DNA from: Larix kaempferi
Lineage: Eukaryota; Streptophyta; Pinopsida; Pinales; Pinaceae
NCBI GenBank assembly: GCA_027924585.1
Contig: BSBM01000059.1
Span: forward strand, 2,790,001 to 2,854,000
Direction of reading: 5' to 3'
Length of the DNA: 64,000 nt
This document shows, in pieces, positions 47,331 through 58,640 of this stretch (position 1 is the stretch's first letter; every line of letters begins with the position of its first letter). The position numbers were made by a program, and so were the translations under genes. The notes under the pieces were generated by a model. It was not told where the DNA came from and ran no database searches. It saw only the letters and a program-made list of their open reading frames with translations.

Positions 47331-47792
47331 TGTCATAGGCAAAAGCCATTTATTTCAACCTACAAGCCTCACAGCAAGTGTCATAACGATCATCGGGCTT
47401 AAAACAAAACATATAATCGACTTGGTAAAAAGAACTTGGGATAAAATGAAATAAAACATTAAAATATTCTATTTCAAATGCATAAAAGGGGCAAAAGTAA
47501 AAATTATTTACCATTTGAGTTTTTACCAAGTTGTGGGTGAAAATAGTCCATTTTAGCTTGAATTTGTGGTGAAGATTGTGGGAGCATCGGTTGGCCATTT
47601 GACATTTCTTCAGAACCAGGTAATTCTATTCCTCCTTCCCTTCATTTTCATGGTTGAAATTTTCATTTCCATGCACGTTTTAGTGGTTTTTAGGGTCATT
47701 TTATGGGAGAAACTGCGCGACGCACTTCTCCCTTTCGGGAAGTACGTCACTCAGTGGTGATGCACCTCCCGTAAAGGTTAAGTACATCACTG

Positions 47793-49150
47793 ATGCCCTG
47801 TCATCAAAGACGAGGTGCGTCGGCACATAGCGACCCAAAAACTAGAAAATGTAAGCAAAAGATTGATTTTTGTTGGAATGAGATGGACCTAATACCTCTT
47901 AAATGGGTGTTTATGAAAGGTTTATCCATCAAAATGGTCCAATGGAAGGAACGGGAACATGAATTAGAGGATTTTCAAGCGGCCAATGACCCTCATTCGG
48001 TCAACGTATTGAGAGAATGCAGGTTGCTGAAAATATTCCATGTGCAAGGGATGAGGTCCCAACAACAATTATTGGATCATTTGATTTGAATGTGGGATCC
48101 AGACCAACAACAATTTCAGGTTGGAACACACATCCTCACACTGGACATTGAGGATATATATTTCTTGATGGGATTGTCAAGGCAGGGGACCCTAGTATCG
48201 TTATTCGGTCCTAGGGGAGGATATAGAACCATCAAGGACTTAATTGCATAGTTTTTTACTCCTGGAACTAAAATGCTATGTGGGAAGATTCCCATAAAAA
48301 ACATGCGAGATCATCCCTTGAGGACCATTTTGTTCACTATTGAAAGGGTAACGGGAAATAGGGCCCCGCATTAGGCTGCCAAGGCCCATATTATATATGT
48401 CATCGAGTGAATGGCACCCATGGTTTTCAACTGGTGTGAGGGTCTCCTCACGAACCTCAAGGAACAGTTGACCAAATGCAGGCAGGGAGAGCTGAAACAG
48501 TTTGGATATGGTTCGATCGTAGTCTCTTTCTTCTTGGAGAGGGTCCCCCTACTCTGTCCACAGGTAGAGATGAGTGATCTCGACCCTTGAGACCCACGTA
48601 TGCAGCGATAGGCTGAGGTGATGGCCCATCATGGTGGAGGTGGGCCCATGATCACCTATGGACCTACTTTCTTCAGGTGGTTGTGTAGCCATATCCTCAT
48701 GGTAGAGGACTATGAGTATGCTGGAGTGGATTGCCATGGAGATCCGGACCTAGTGCTTCCTGAGGGAGAGTAGTGGGGCAACCTTGGTAAGAAGAATATT
48801 TTTCTTGTTTTTCATTTTTATGTGTTTTATGATTTTTTTATTTTGTAGTACCGATACCCTATACCTTGCTTATGCAGATATTGGCCCTTCGATATCGGAG
48901 GGGTCCTCACCTATTGAGAGGCGAGGGGTAGTACGTGAGATGGCGTCGGTTCATTGAGAGGCTATGGAGGAGCTCGACGAGCTTGAAGAGAACCTCTAGT
49001 GGCTAACCACAGACATTCCAGATATCTCTATAGATGACCTACCACGGAACTATCAGCATCAGATAGCTGAAGTTTCTGGTTGTTTTGGTCGATTACTACA
49101 CCAGGTGGCTAGGGCCATCATATGCTACCATGAGCACCATTAGTGATAGC
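47793..49150 (+). pseudogene. Antisense gene with plant-mobile-domain-like protein, broken
   Basis: It lies on the strand opposite to the Tat element, between the archaeal RNase H and the stem-loops. One frame runs from 47793 across stops near 48087, 48249, 48372, 48408, 48585, 48609 and 48771 while still reading as protein: LLKIFHVQGMRSQQQLLDHL, QVGTHILTLDIEDIYFLMGL, MVFNWCEGLLTNLKEQLTKC. The THILTLDIEDIYFLMGLSRQG part resembles the plant mobile domain (aminotransferase-like family). An intron (48787-48848) is followed by TDTLYLAYADIGPSISEGSS and IPDISIDDLPRNYQHQIAEV to about 49145. As I recall, some Tat lineages (Grande) carry antisense genes near the 3' end. Family assignment is by eye. 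Confidence 0.65.
48787..48848 (+). other. Probable 62-bp GT-AG intron in the antisense gene
   Basis: GTAAG donor at 48787, a T-rich tract, and TTTTGTAG acceptor ending at 48848, with protein-like sequence on both sides. The phase is off by one across the exact junction, so either an indel has occurred or a nearby splice site is used. Confidence 0.55.
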
Positions 49151-49170
49151 ATGTATATGCGATGATGTAC

Positions 49171-49262
49171 TGAAAGCTATGAGATTCATATTTTTTGTAG
49201 ATGTGATCCACTGAAAGCTATGAGATTCATATTTTTTGTAGATGTGATCCACTGAAAGCCAC
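49171..49262. repeat. 41-bp short tandem repeat after the antisense gene
   Basis: TGAAAGCTATGAGATTCATA begins at 49171 and 49212. A third, partial and diverged copy begins at 49253. Confidence 0.9.
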
Positions 49263-49458
49263 AGGCTTCATACTTTTGTACCAATACCTTTTTGTAAAAA
49301 AAAATTGCTAGACTCTATATAAAATATTATCTAGTGGTTTATACAATGTGTCTTTATGATGAATGGGGGTCTTATGTATGTTTTCTTATATCAATGGATA
49401 ATTTGCATGTCGTGCCAATTATACATCCTTAATAAAATGTTTACAAATGTGCAATGTG

Positions 49459-49875
49459 TCAATCTAATACAAAGTTAGCTAATGAATCGGCAATCGTGTT
49501 CATACCTCTTGGGATATGTTGGTATTGAATGAACTCAAACGACATTTCCAAGAGACGTACTCGTTGGAACAAGTGAAGTAGTGTGGGGTCAAGGATGGAG
49601 TAGACTCGGTTCAGATAGGAGACCACAAGTTGTGAATCCAGATAGATGACAATGTGGTCCACACCAAGGGAAGATGCGTTAGTTAACAATCCAATAACCG
49701 TGTGATATTCGGCAATGTTATTTGTTGCAGGACCTAGGAAAGTTCCCCCTGATTTTATCAGTTCACCGGTAGGGGAATAGAGTACCCATGCTACAGAGAC
49801 GAGGTTTCGGGTGTTTCGGCTAGGGCCTTCTGTGAATCCATAACATGTTTCCATTTGCACATCCAGGAAGAACAT
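49459..49875 (-). pseudogene. Archaeal-type RNase H (second RNase H) of the older Tat element
   Basis: A 138-codon frame with the RNase H fold: FTEGPSRN (residues 14-21, Glu16 where Asp is usual), NNIAEYHTVIGLL (Glu56), IVIYLDSQLVV (Asp80) and TIADSLANF (Asp130). It lies downstream of the integrase C-terminus in a different frame, separated by a stop near 49910. Tat elements are known to carry such an extra RNase H beside their ordinary one; here it follows integrase. The replaced first acidic residue and the frame break argue against function. Confidence 0.82.
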
Positions 49876-49981
49876 GGTATAAGCGATAATCGAGATAAGA
49901 CCCTAACACACTAAAATGAAAGTGTCACACCAAACAAAAACACATTATATACAATATATATAGAGTACTAATGCATGATAA

Positions 49982-51331
49982 CTAAGCATAGTATCGTTTT
50001 AGGTAGATCCCATTTCGAGGCTCCCCTAAATTTATTCCATCGTAATCGACCAACTCATATGCTCCTTTTTTCGAGACACGTTTTACGATGTATGGACCGT
50101 GCCACATGGACTCAAATTTTCTTTCCCCCATCTTATCATGTTTTTGGTCATATGTCAAGACCAAGTCACCCTCGTTAAATATATGAGGTTGGACAGATTT
50201 ATCATACTGGGCTTTGATGTGTTTCTTATGCGCTTCATTGGCTAGAGGAGCATGACAACGAGTCTCATCAAGTTTAGCTAAGTATAAGAATATCTCTTCC
50301 GCAGCCGTAGTGTTCGGTAGGAGTTCAACGGCTAGCTTCAAGGACAAAATATTGCACTCATAATGAAATATTGCCTCCATTCCATACACCAACTAGAAAG
50401 GTGTGAACCCAGTAGCAGTCTTGACTGAGGTACTGTATGCCCAAAGGGATGAAAAGAGCATCAGGTGCCAATTTTATCTATGGGTCCCTGCCATGCATTG
50501 TATCATGGTTTTCAAGACCTTGTTTATGGCCTCTACTTGACCATTCCCTTGAGGGTAGTAGGAGGTTGAGTGTTCATGACAAAAACCCAACTTGACACTC
50601 AGTTCAGTCACCATTTTGTTATGGAAATGTGAGCCATGGTCCGTGACAATGGCTCTTGGAACCCCAAACCTAGAAATCACGTGATTGAACATAAAGAGTG
50701 TGGTTGTTTTGTCGTCTTCATTGTATGTAGGCATATCCTCGACCCATTTGGTGAAATAGTCAACAATGAAAATCGCATAGGGATTCCCCTTGGACGAGGT
50801 AGGCTTACAGTGATTGAATTCAATGCCCCATTTTGCAAAGTGACCAACAACAATAGTGAGATGTAGAGGGGCAGGATGTGTGCGCTTTTTGGAGTGGAAA
50901 AACTGACAGGGAGGACACTTCTTAACAGCGTCCATGCAATCTTTGAATATGGATGGCCAGAAGTATCCAACACGTAAAATATTTTGGGCTATAGCCATCC
51001 CAGAAAAGTGACCACCACATGCCCCCGAGTGGAAATCGTTCAATACATGCTCAACCTCCTCATGAGTTAAACATCGTCGTAAAATGGAATCAATGCCACG
51101 GCCATAGAGGGTATCACCAATGATCAAGTAGTATTTGTCTTGATGATGGAGATGACGACGTTCATCGTGGGATAGGTGAGTTTCGAATAGTTGTGTTTGG
51201 AGATACAATGTGATATCTTCGTACCATGGATTGGAAGTACTGATCAAGAACAATGACTCGTCGGGAAGAGAGTTCATGGCCTCAGGGTCGTTATCAGTAC
51301 AGGGAAGATCGAAAATCAGCTCCGCAAACAC
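49982..51331 (-). pseudogene. Integrase of the older Tat element (two broken frames)
   Basis: The first frame (51331-50474, 285 codons) has the HHCC zinc finger at H101, H108, C139 and C142 and the core WGIEFNH (Glu171 where the first catalytic Asp is expected), VTDHGSHF (Asp231) and GNGQVEAINK (Glu268). The second frame (50392-49982) has the C-terminal domain with the GPY/F-type module WHGPYIVKRVSKKGAYELVD. The break at 50474-50392 and the Asp-to-Glu change indicate loss of activity. Confidence 0.88.
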
Positions 51332-51373
51332 CAGTGACTTTTTGGATTTTTCCTTTTCAAACTGTAGATCGAA

Positions 51374-51700
51374 TTCCTAAAGATTAATGATCCATCGTGA
51401 ATATTTTCCCCCTAGTACTTAACAAGTTAAGACGTGGTACATAGGGTTGGAATCGACAATAATAGTGGTTGTACGAAGTAAAATATAATGACGGAACTTC
51501 TAGACGACGATGACCGCTACCACAACCAACTTCTCCACATGTGAATAATGGGTTTTAGAGTCAAGAAGACCCTTATTAAGGTAGTATATCACATGTTCGT
51601 GCGTGTTACTATCTTCCTGTACTAAAACCATACCAATGGTCAAGGTAGAGGCAGCAAGATAAAGGAGGTAATCCTTGGTGTAATCAGGTGGTTGTAACAC
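51374..51700 (-). pseudogene. RNase H of the older Tat element
   Basis: MLQPPDYTKDYLLYLAAST, IGMVLVQED and HYSHVEKLVVVAV match the pol RNase H that directly follows gypsy RT. Weak sequence then links to the integrase frame across two stops (near 51379 and 51417). There is no archaeal RNase H between this and integrase. Confidence 0.78.
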
Positions 51701-51781
51701 GAGTGGGTGGGTGATGGCATGCTTGAAAGTGTCAAAGGCGTGTTGGGCATAGTTATCCCAGATAAACTGGAGGTCTTTCTT

Positions 51782-52463
51782 TTACAATCGCATGTAACCC
51801 TGTGTCTCCACATAATTACACACGAATCGGCATGGGTAGTTTTCCTTCCCCTGCAAACTTTGAAGTTCGGTGATGTTCGTAGGTGCAAGTAGGGCTAGAA
51901 TAGCCTCTACCTTAAGGGGATCAATATGGATCCCATCTTTAGAAATGATGAAGCCAAGGAGTCGTCCGAAATCCACACAAAATGTGCACTTGTGAGGATT
52001 TAAACGGATGTTATACCGTCGAAATCTGAGGAAAACGGTCATCAGATGATCGATGTGAAACTCACAATGGTTTGAATAAGCAGGAAAATCATTGAGGTAG
52101 GGTTACACAAAATCCTTGATATCGTGAAAGGAATGTGGCATCAACATTTTTAAGGCCAAAAGGTAATTTGCGGTATGTAAATGTACCCCATGGCAAGATG
52201 AATGTGGTTTTTTGCTGGTCTGCAGGTTGGATCTCTATTTGATTGTAGCCTGAAAAGCCATCCATAAATGAAAATATGACACTACCGACACAGTTTTCAA
52301 TGATTTGGTTGATAAACAGGGTGGGGTAATTGTCCTTAGGACAAGTCTTATTTAGATCCCTGTAATCAACACAAACTCTGATGGTTCCTTGTTTCTTCAT
52401 AAACAGAATGACATTAGAGACCCAATCTGTCAAGGGGACTATATAAATGAAACCAACTTTCAA
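51782..52463 (-). pseudogene. Reverse transcriptase of the older Tat element, frameshifted
   Basis: The frame 52463-52089 carries RVCVDYRDLNKTCPKDNYP, FSFMDGFSGYNQI (catalytic Asp68 of motif A) and the TFILPWGTFTYRKLPFGLKN region. A frameshift and a stop follow at about 52110. In the next frame the catalytic YLDD reads YLND. The frame 52042-51782 continues with NIRLNPHKCTFCVDFGRLLG. Dead, with the order intact. Confidence 0.9.
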
Positions 52464-52499
52464 CCACTTCTCAATATCTGCTTTGATAGTTGCAGTATT

Positions 52500-53519
52500 T
52501 CGAGGGTGGACTGGACGGAATTTTTGCCGGACGGGCTTAGTGTCGGGATAAGTTTTGATTTAGTGCACAACAATAGCAGGACCAATCCCGAGCATTTCCT
52601 CGTAGCTCCATGCGAATACATCACAGAATCGTTTAAACAAGGCTGTATAAGTCTTCATTTCATCAAGAGAACAAGTTTGGCCAATGTGGATATGTTCCAC
52701 GACGTCTGGTTTTACCAATATGTCAATAGTAGTGGTAGGCGTGATGTTTTCCAAATTTCCTTCGGTTACCGTATCCTGGGTGAGAATAGGAGTTTGAGGA
52801 TTGGGAATGACATCTAGTGAAACGATGGTTTAAATAGAATGCTCTACCGTGTCTAACGGTGGAAAAAAGGATGATCGATGGTGATTGTCTTCCCATGGAG
52901 GCTCATCTAAGCTCATGATTTCCATGATCGATTCATCAAAGTGAAAATTCTGGAGGAGATGATCGAATGATAGCGATGATGATTTCTGACGAGATGGAAG
53001 AGAACTTGGGTTTGATGTGACCACATGGTGATTATCAGGTAATTCAGACGCCGATTGGATGGCCTCATAAGTGGCTTCAGCTGGGCTGAGAGGCATGTGA
53101 TCTCCAATCGAATCAACGTCAATGACATCGGGGACAATCCAAGGATCCATCAAGTTGGAGGAGGATGGGATCACATATGAGATCATGTTCACCGTAGCAA
53201 CATGGGATGGGGGATCAGGTGTTGGAAAGACTCCCATTAGGGATGAATCTTTTAGGATTCCTACCCCCACATTCTCATATATTTGCGAAGAGTGTCCTGA
53301 AAGAGGGACATTATCTGCAGGATGAGTTGTGGTGTCCGGTGTACAAAACTCTAATTGGTCGATATTGACAATATTCCCATGGTGGGGAAATTGTACTATG
53401 TGGAAGACAGATGAGGCAACCGTAGTCATGGCATAGAACCAATTTCGACCAAGCAATAAGTTGTAATCCAATGGGGCCGCGACTACTTCCACCAGGGATG
53501 ATTTTAAGAACCCCCCCAA
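52500..53519 (-). pseudogene. Protease end and protease-RT linker of the older Tat element
   Basis: The frame 53519-52830 opens in the middle of the protease: DYNLLLGRNWFYAMTTVASS, then FPHHGNIVNIDQLEF as in the young element. A linker with PWEDNHHRSSFFPP follows to a stop. The frame 52754-52560 gives LFKRFCDVFAWSYEEMLGIG, the segment just before RT. The N-terminal DEGAS half of the protease and all of Gag are missing. The linker lacks the two zinc knuckles present in the young element. Confidence 0.85.
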
Positions 53520-53614
53520 AATTTATATGTATAAAAAATGGGCGAATCTCCCCGATATATAGGAAAACTTGAAGGCGATTTTATCAACAATATAATATGT
53601 ATATATAATTTTTT

Positions 53615-53790
53615 TGGCGAATCTTTCATTTCATTATATAATGCTGTAAAATATTGGTGAATCTTTCACTAAATTATAAGATATTGTAAAATCTTGGCGA
53701 ATATTTCACTTAATTATAAAAAATTGTAAAAACTTGGCGAATCTTTCACTTATTTATAAAATATGGTAAAAATTTGGTGAATCTCTTGCC
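53615..53790. repeat. 40-bp minisatellite
   Basis: TGGCGAATCTTTCACT-type units start at exactly 40-bp steps: 53615, 53655, 53695, 53735, 53775. They are AT-rich and lie next to the truncated end of the older Tat element. Confidence 0.92.
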
Positions 53791-54175
53791 AATAAGACTC
53801 AAGCTTTTGATTATGTAGATTACTAAGGTAGTGCAACAAAAGAAGAGACACCGGACCTCAACTCTGGACTCTCTGGACTCCTAGACTCTCGAATGAACAA
53901 GTTTATGAATGAGGAGAGGATGGATTTATTTATACATTTCACTAGCAGTATTTGGTCACTCACAACTAGAAGGTGTCGATGAAACACAACTACACTAACT
54001 AGATTTAGAACAAGAAGGACTCTACTTTTTATCTCGTCCCTTAATGATCCAATGGACATGTGGGGTTATGAATCTTGACATGCCAACAAACTGATGGAAT
54101 TAAGTGAATATCCTAGTAGCGGATCACTTCCTTTATATAGAGAGATAGTTCTATTTGTCAGTGAACTTAAAATGG
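53791..54175. other. Spacer without recognised gene
   Basis: Contains GGATTTATTTATACATTTC near 53922, vaguely promoter-like, and GGACTC repeats near 53865. Nothing else assigned. Confidence 0.35.
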
Positions 54176-57100
54176 CTCAATCCACACAAATTTTCCTCGG
54201 CAAGTGATAACTTTTCCCATCACTATTTTAAAACGTCCCAACACTATAAAAACATCCTTAAATTGATAAATAACAACCCCATTCACTTCTGAATTAATCA
54301 GTGATGAGAATAACGGCCCATGCACTTCTAAATTCACCCAAAGATGAGAAAAACACCCCAGACACTTCAATACTTGCCCTGGGCACTTCAAAATTCTCCC
54401 AGAGATGATAAAAATTCCTTAAGCACTTCAATATTTTCCAAGCACTTCTAAATTCTCCCAAGGATGATATAAACTCCCCATGCACTTCAATATTTTCCCC
54501 AAGCACTTCAAAATTCCCTCGAGGCACTTCAATACTTACCCCATGCACTTCTAAATTGACCCAATAATGATAGAAACACACCATGCACTTTAATACTTTC
54601 CTCATCCACTTCAAAATTATCCCAACGATGATAAAAACACCCAGACACTTCAATATTTGCCTCAGGCACTTCAAAATTCTCCCAGCAAAGATAAAAATGC
54701 CCCCATCCACTTCCATGATTTTCCAGGAACTTCATTACTTGCTCGAGACACTTCAAAATTCATCCAATGATGATAAATATGCCCTATGCACTTCAATAGT
54801 TTCCCTAGGCAAGGGAGAAAAACACCCAACAATGATATAATCACCCAGGCAATCACAAAAATGCCTCAATCCACACAAATTTGCCCTGGCAAGTGATAAC
54901 TTTGTCCATCACTGTTTTAAAACGTCCCAACACTATAAAAGCATTCATACATTGATCAATAACAACCCGAAGCACTTCTAAATTCACGTAGTGAGGAGAA
55001 AAACGACCCATGCTCTTCTAAATTCACCCGATGATGAGAAAAATGCCCCATGCACTTCTAAATTCACCAAGTGACGAGAAAAACGCCCTGGGCACTTCAA
55101 TACTTGCCTCGGGCATGTCAAAATTTTCCGAAATATGATAAAATTGCCCTAAGAACTTCAATATTTTCCCAGGCACTTCTAAATTCTCCCGAGGATGATA
55201 AAAACTCTCCATGCACTTCAATATTTTCCCAAAGCACTTCAAAATTCCCCCGAGTCACTTCAATACTTGCCACATGCACTTCTAAATTGTCCCAATGATG
55301 ATAGAAACACCCTGTGCACTTCAATACTTGCCTCGACCACTTCAAAATTCTCCTAACGATGATAAAAACGCCTAGACACTTCAATATTTTCCCCAAGCAC
55401 TTCAAAATTCTCGCAATGAAGATAAAATGCCCCCATCCACTTTTAATTTCACCTAGTGATGAGAAAAATGCACCTTGCACTTTTAAATCCATCCAGTGAT
55501 GAGAAAAATGCACCATGCACTTCTAAATCCACCTGGTGATGAGAAAAACACCCCATGCACTTCTAAATTCACCCAATGAGGAGAAAAACGCCCCAGGCAC
55601 TTCAATACTTGCCCTGGGCACTTGCACTTCAAAATTCTCCCAGAGATGATAAAAATTCCCTAAGCACTTCAATATTTTCTAGGGCACTTCAATATTTTCT
55701 AGGGCACTTCAAAATTCTCCCAAGGATGATAAAAACTCCCCATGCACTTCAATATTTTCTCCAAGCACTTCAAAATTTCCCCAAGGCACTTAAATACTTG
55801 CCCCATGCACTTCTAAATTCACCCAGTGATGAGAAAAACACCCTGCGCACTTACATACTTTCCTCGACCACTTCAAAATTCTCCCAACGATGATAAAAAC
55901 ACCCATGCACTTCAATATTTTCCCCAAGCACTTCAAAATTCTCATGGCAAAGATAAAAACGCCCCCATCCACTTCCATGTTTTCCCAGGCACTTCATTAC
56001 TTGCCCTATACACTTCAAAATTCGTCCAATGATGATAAAGATGCCCTAAGCGAGGGAGGAAAACACCATACATTAATATGATCACCTAGGAAATCACAAA
56101 AATGCCTCAATCCACACAAATTTACCTCGACAAGCGATAAATTTGCCCATCACTATTTTAAAACATCCCAACACTATAAAAGCATCCATGCATTGATAAA
56201 CAACAACCGCAGGCACTTCTAAATTCACCTAGTGATGAGAAAAACGTCCCATGCTAAATTCACCTCGTGACGAAAAAAACTCCCCATGCACTTCAATACT
56301 TGCCCCGGGCACTTCAAAATTCTCCGAAAGATGATAAAAATGCCCTAAGCACTTCAATATTTTCCCAGGCACTTCAAAATTCTCCCAAGGATGATAGAGA
56401 CTCCCCATGCACATCAATATTTTCCCCAAGCACTTCAAAATTCCCCCAAGGAACTTTAATACTTGCCCCCAGGCACTTCTAAATTCACCCAATGATGAGA
56501 AAAATGCCCCACACACTTCAATACTTTCCTCAACCACTTCAAAATCCCCCCAACGATGATAAAAACACCCATACACTTCAATATTTTCCCTAGGCACTTC
56601 AAAATTCTCGCGGTGAAGATAAAAACGCCCCCATCCACTTCCATGTTTGCCCGATAACTTCATTACTTTCCCTAGACACTTCAAAATTCATCCAATGATG
56701 ATAAAGATGCCCTGGGAACTTCAATACTTGCCCTAGGCAAGCGAGAAAAACACCTGACAATGATATAATCACCTAGGCAATCACAAAAATGCCTCAATCC
56801 ACACAAATTTACGTCTGCAAGTGATAACTTTGCCCATCACTGTTTTAAAACGTCCCAACACTATAAAAGCATCCATACATTGATAAACAACAATAAATGC
56901 CCCATGCACTTCTAAATTCACCAAGTGATGAGAAAAACGCTCCATGCACTTCAATACTTGCCTTGAACACTTCAAAATTCTCTGAAAGATGATAAAAATG
57001 CCCTAAGAACTTCAATATTTTCCTAGGCACTTCTAAATTCTCCCAAGGATGATAAAAACGCCCCATGCACTTCAAAATTCACCCATTGACAAGAAAAACG

Positions 57101-57360
57101 CCCGATGCACTTCAATACTTGCGTTGTGCACTTCAAAATTCTCCGAAAGATGATAAAAATGCCCTAAGCACTTCAATATTTTATGAGGCACTTCTAAATT
57201 CTCCCAGGGATGATAAAACTCCCCATGCACTTCAATATTTTCCCCAAGCACTTCAAAATTGCCCCCGGGCACTTCAATACTTGCCCCATGCACTTCTAAA
57301 TTGACCCAATGATGATAGAAATGCCCCATGCACTTCAATACTTACCTCGACCACTTCAAA
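54176..57360. repeat. Complex satellite of about 61-bp monomers with higher-order units
   Basis: Monomers combine words of about 20 bp such as CACTTCAATATTTTCCCC, CACTTCAAAATTCTCCCA and GATGATAAAAATGCCC. A distinct spacer beginning CTCAATCCACACAAATTT, followed by AAAACGTCCCAACACTAT, recurs at 54176, 54865, 56106 and 56793, marking higher-order blocks of 689, 1241 and 687 bp. The minus strand has long open stretches (up to 151 codons) of repeats such as NFEVPGASIEVHG, a by-product of few stops in the monomer. No known protein domain. Confidence 0.9.
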
Positions 57361-58390
57361 ACTCCTAAAGAAAGTGGGAACTATAATAAAATCAAAACAC
57401 TGCAGAAGGTGATCAAGGTGAAGCATGAAACTTAGTAGTTAAGATCTTCCATCGGTGCAAAAATCCCTCTGCAATGTAATCAACAATTGGTTGTTGGAAA
57501 AACCAATGGTAATGAACAGAAATAGAATTAAATGAATCTTTTATTATTACTCTTGGAATGCCCAAGTGAGATTTATGGGAGATCATCAAAATGAGAAAAA
57601 CATAGTACATAAGATTTACACAGCTCAATCTGGTTGTCTAAGATATCTAACATGCAATTAAAAAAATTATACAGCACTCAAATTACATTGTAAATAAATA
57701 TATTGAATAAAAAGTTTCATCTTTGCCCATACTAGAAAGAAGTAATTTTTTTGTCTCCAATAACTCCTTGAGAAGGCTTCCTACATACTTAGCTGAAAAT
57801 TTTAGCAACATCTTCAGATCCCTGCATTGATGCATTGAATGCTTCTCTAATTTAGTCACATCTAGAATAATTTAATGACACTTGAGTTTCATCTTGGATT
57901 GCTGGTTCATCACATAGGATACATTTGCATTCTCTTCATGAACATAAATTTGGAGTAAAATTTTGGGCTGAGGAGAAAATACTATGAACGCCTCTATGAA
58001 AGAACAAAATGGCCTTCAAAGGCCAGTGGGGCCTCCAAAATTAATTCCTGAAATATGAAAAAAAAGCCTAATCCTTATCTCCTTCTTAGTATTATTAGTT
58101 GATAGGAATTCCTACTTGAACACCATCCTCCAGTTGGGGCAATAATATGACAGGTACACAACAAGTTTAACAATGTCTTTGCAACAATCTCCAGTAATTA
58201 GCATAAATAAATTCCTTGCTACAAAAAGGAAACTGACATTTCTAGATGCTTGAGATTGATTGACATGTTTAATTTTTGTGTAGCATTTAGATAGCGCCAA
58301 GCAAATTCACAAATCAGACTCTTATTTCTTTATGAATTTTTCCCCATCAACACTATTATCTACGATGCTTTATTTTTCTAAGGCCAATTT
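57361..58390. other. No recognisable gene
   Basis: AT-rich sequence with short chance frames. Confidence 0.4.
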
Positions 58391-58640
58391 TGACAAATTG
58401 GACTTGAAACAGATTTTAAAAAATAACCTCCTAGTGATTAGTAGGTGACAAATGTGAGTTGCAGATCTCAATGTTGAGATCTCCTCTATTACAAAATATA
58501 TGTCATAATAAAAAGCTATTGACAAATTGGACTTGAAACAGATTTTAAAAAATGACCTCCAAGTGGTTAGTAGGTGACAAATGTGAGTTGCAGATCTCAA
58601 TGTTGAGATCTCCTCTATTGCAAAATATATATCATAATAA
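58391..58640. repeat. Tandem duplication, 129-bp period
   Basis: TGACAAATTGGACTTGAAAC starts at 58391 and 58520. Both copies contain the palindromic ATCTCAATGTTGAGAT. Confidence 0.93.

Larger units (their letters stand above)
45837..53520 (-). mobile_element. Older Tat-lineage Ty3/gypsy element, 5'-truncated and decayed
   Basis: Minus-strand order: protease end (53519), linker, RT, RNase H, integrase, archaeal-type RNase H (to 49459), then a 3' non-coding region holding an antisense gene and stem-loops. Gag and the 5' LTR are absent, and the sequence breaks off at about 53520 in the protease. Frames are broken by many stops and shifts. The linker motif PWEDNHHRSSFFP and the stem-loop region tie it to the young element at 11-21 kb (PWEDMHHRPYFLP). 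Confidence 0.85.

Noticed and set aside
49982-53519. Reading the gypsy pol region as an active element
   Set aside because: Frameshift and YLND in RT, Asp-to-Glu in integrase, stops between domains, and no gag or 5' LTR.
54294-56684. Long minus-strand frames (up to 151 codons) in the satellite
   Set aside because: They restart in every block, change frame between blocks and encode only the monomer. They are treated as a by-product of base composition.
53615-57360. Regularly spaced repeats that superficially suggest a CRISPR array
   Set aside because: Units follow each other without unique spacers, repeats are diverged, and the context is a plant transposon landscape. This is a minisatellite and satellite.
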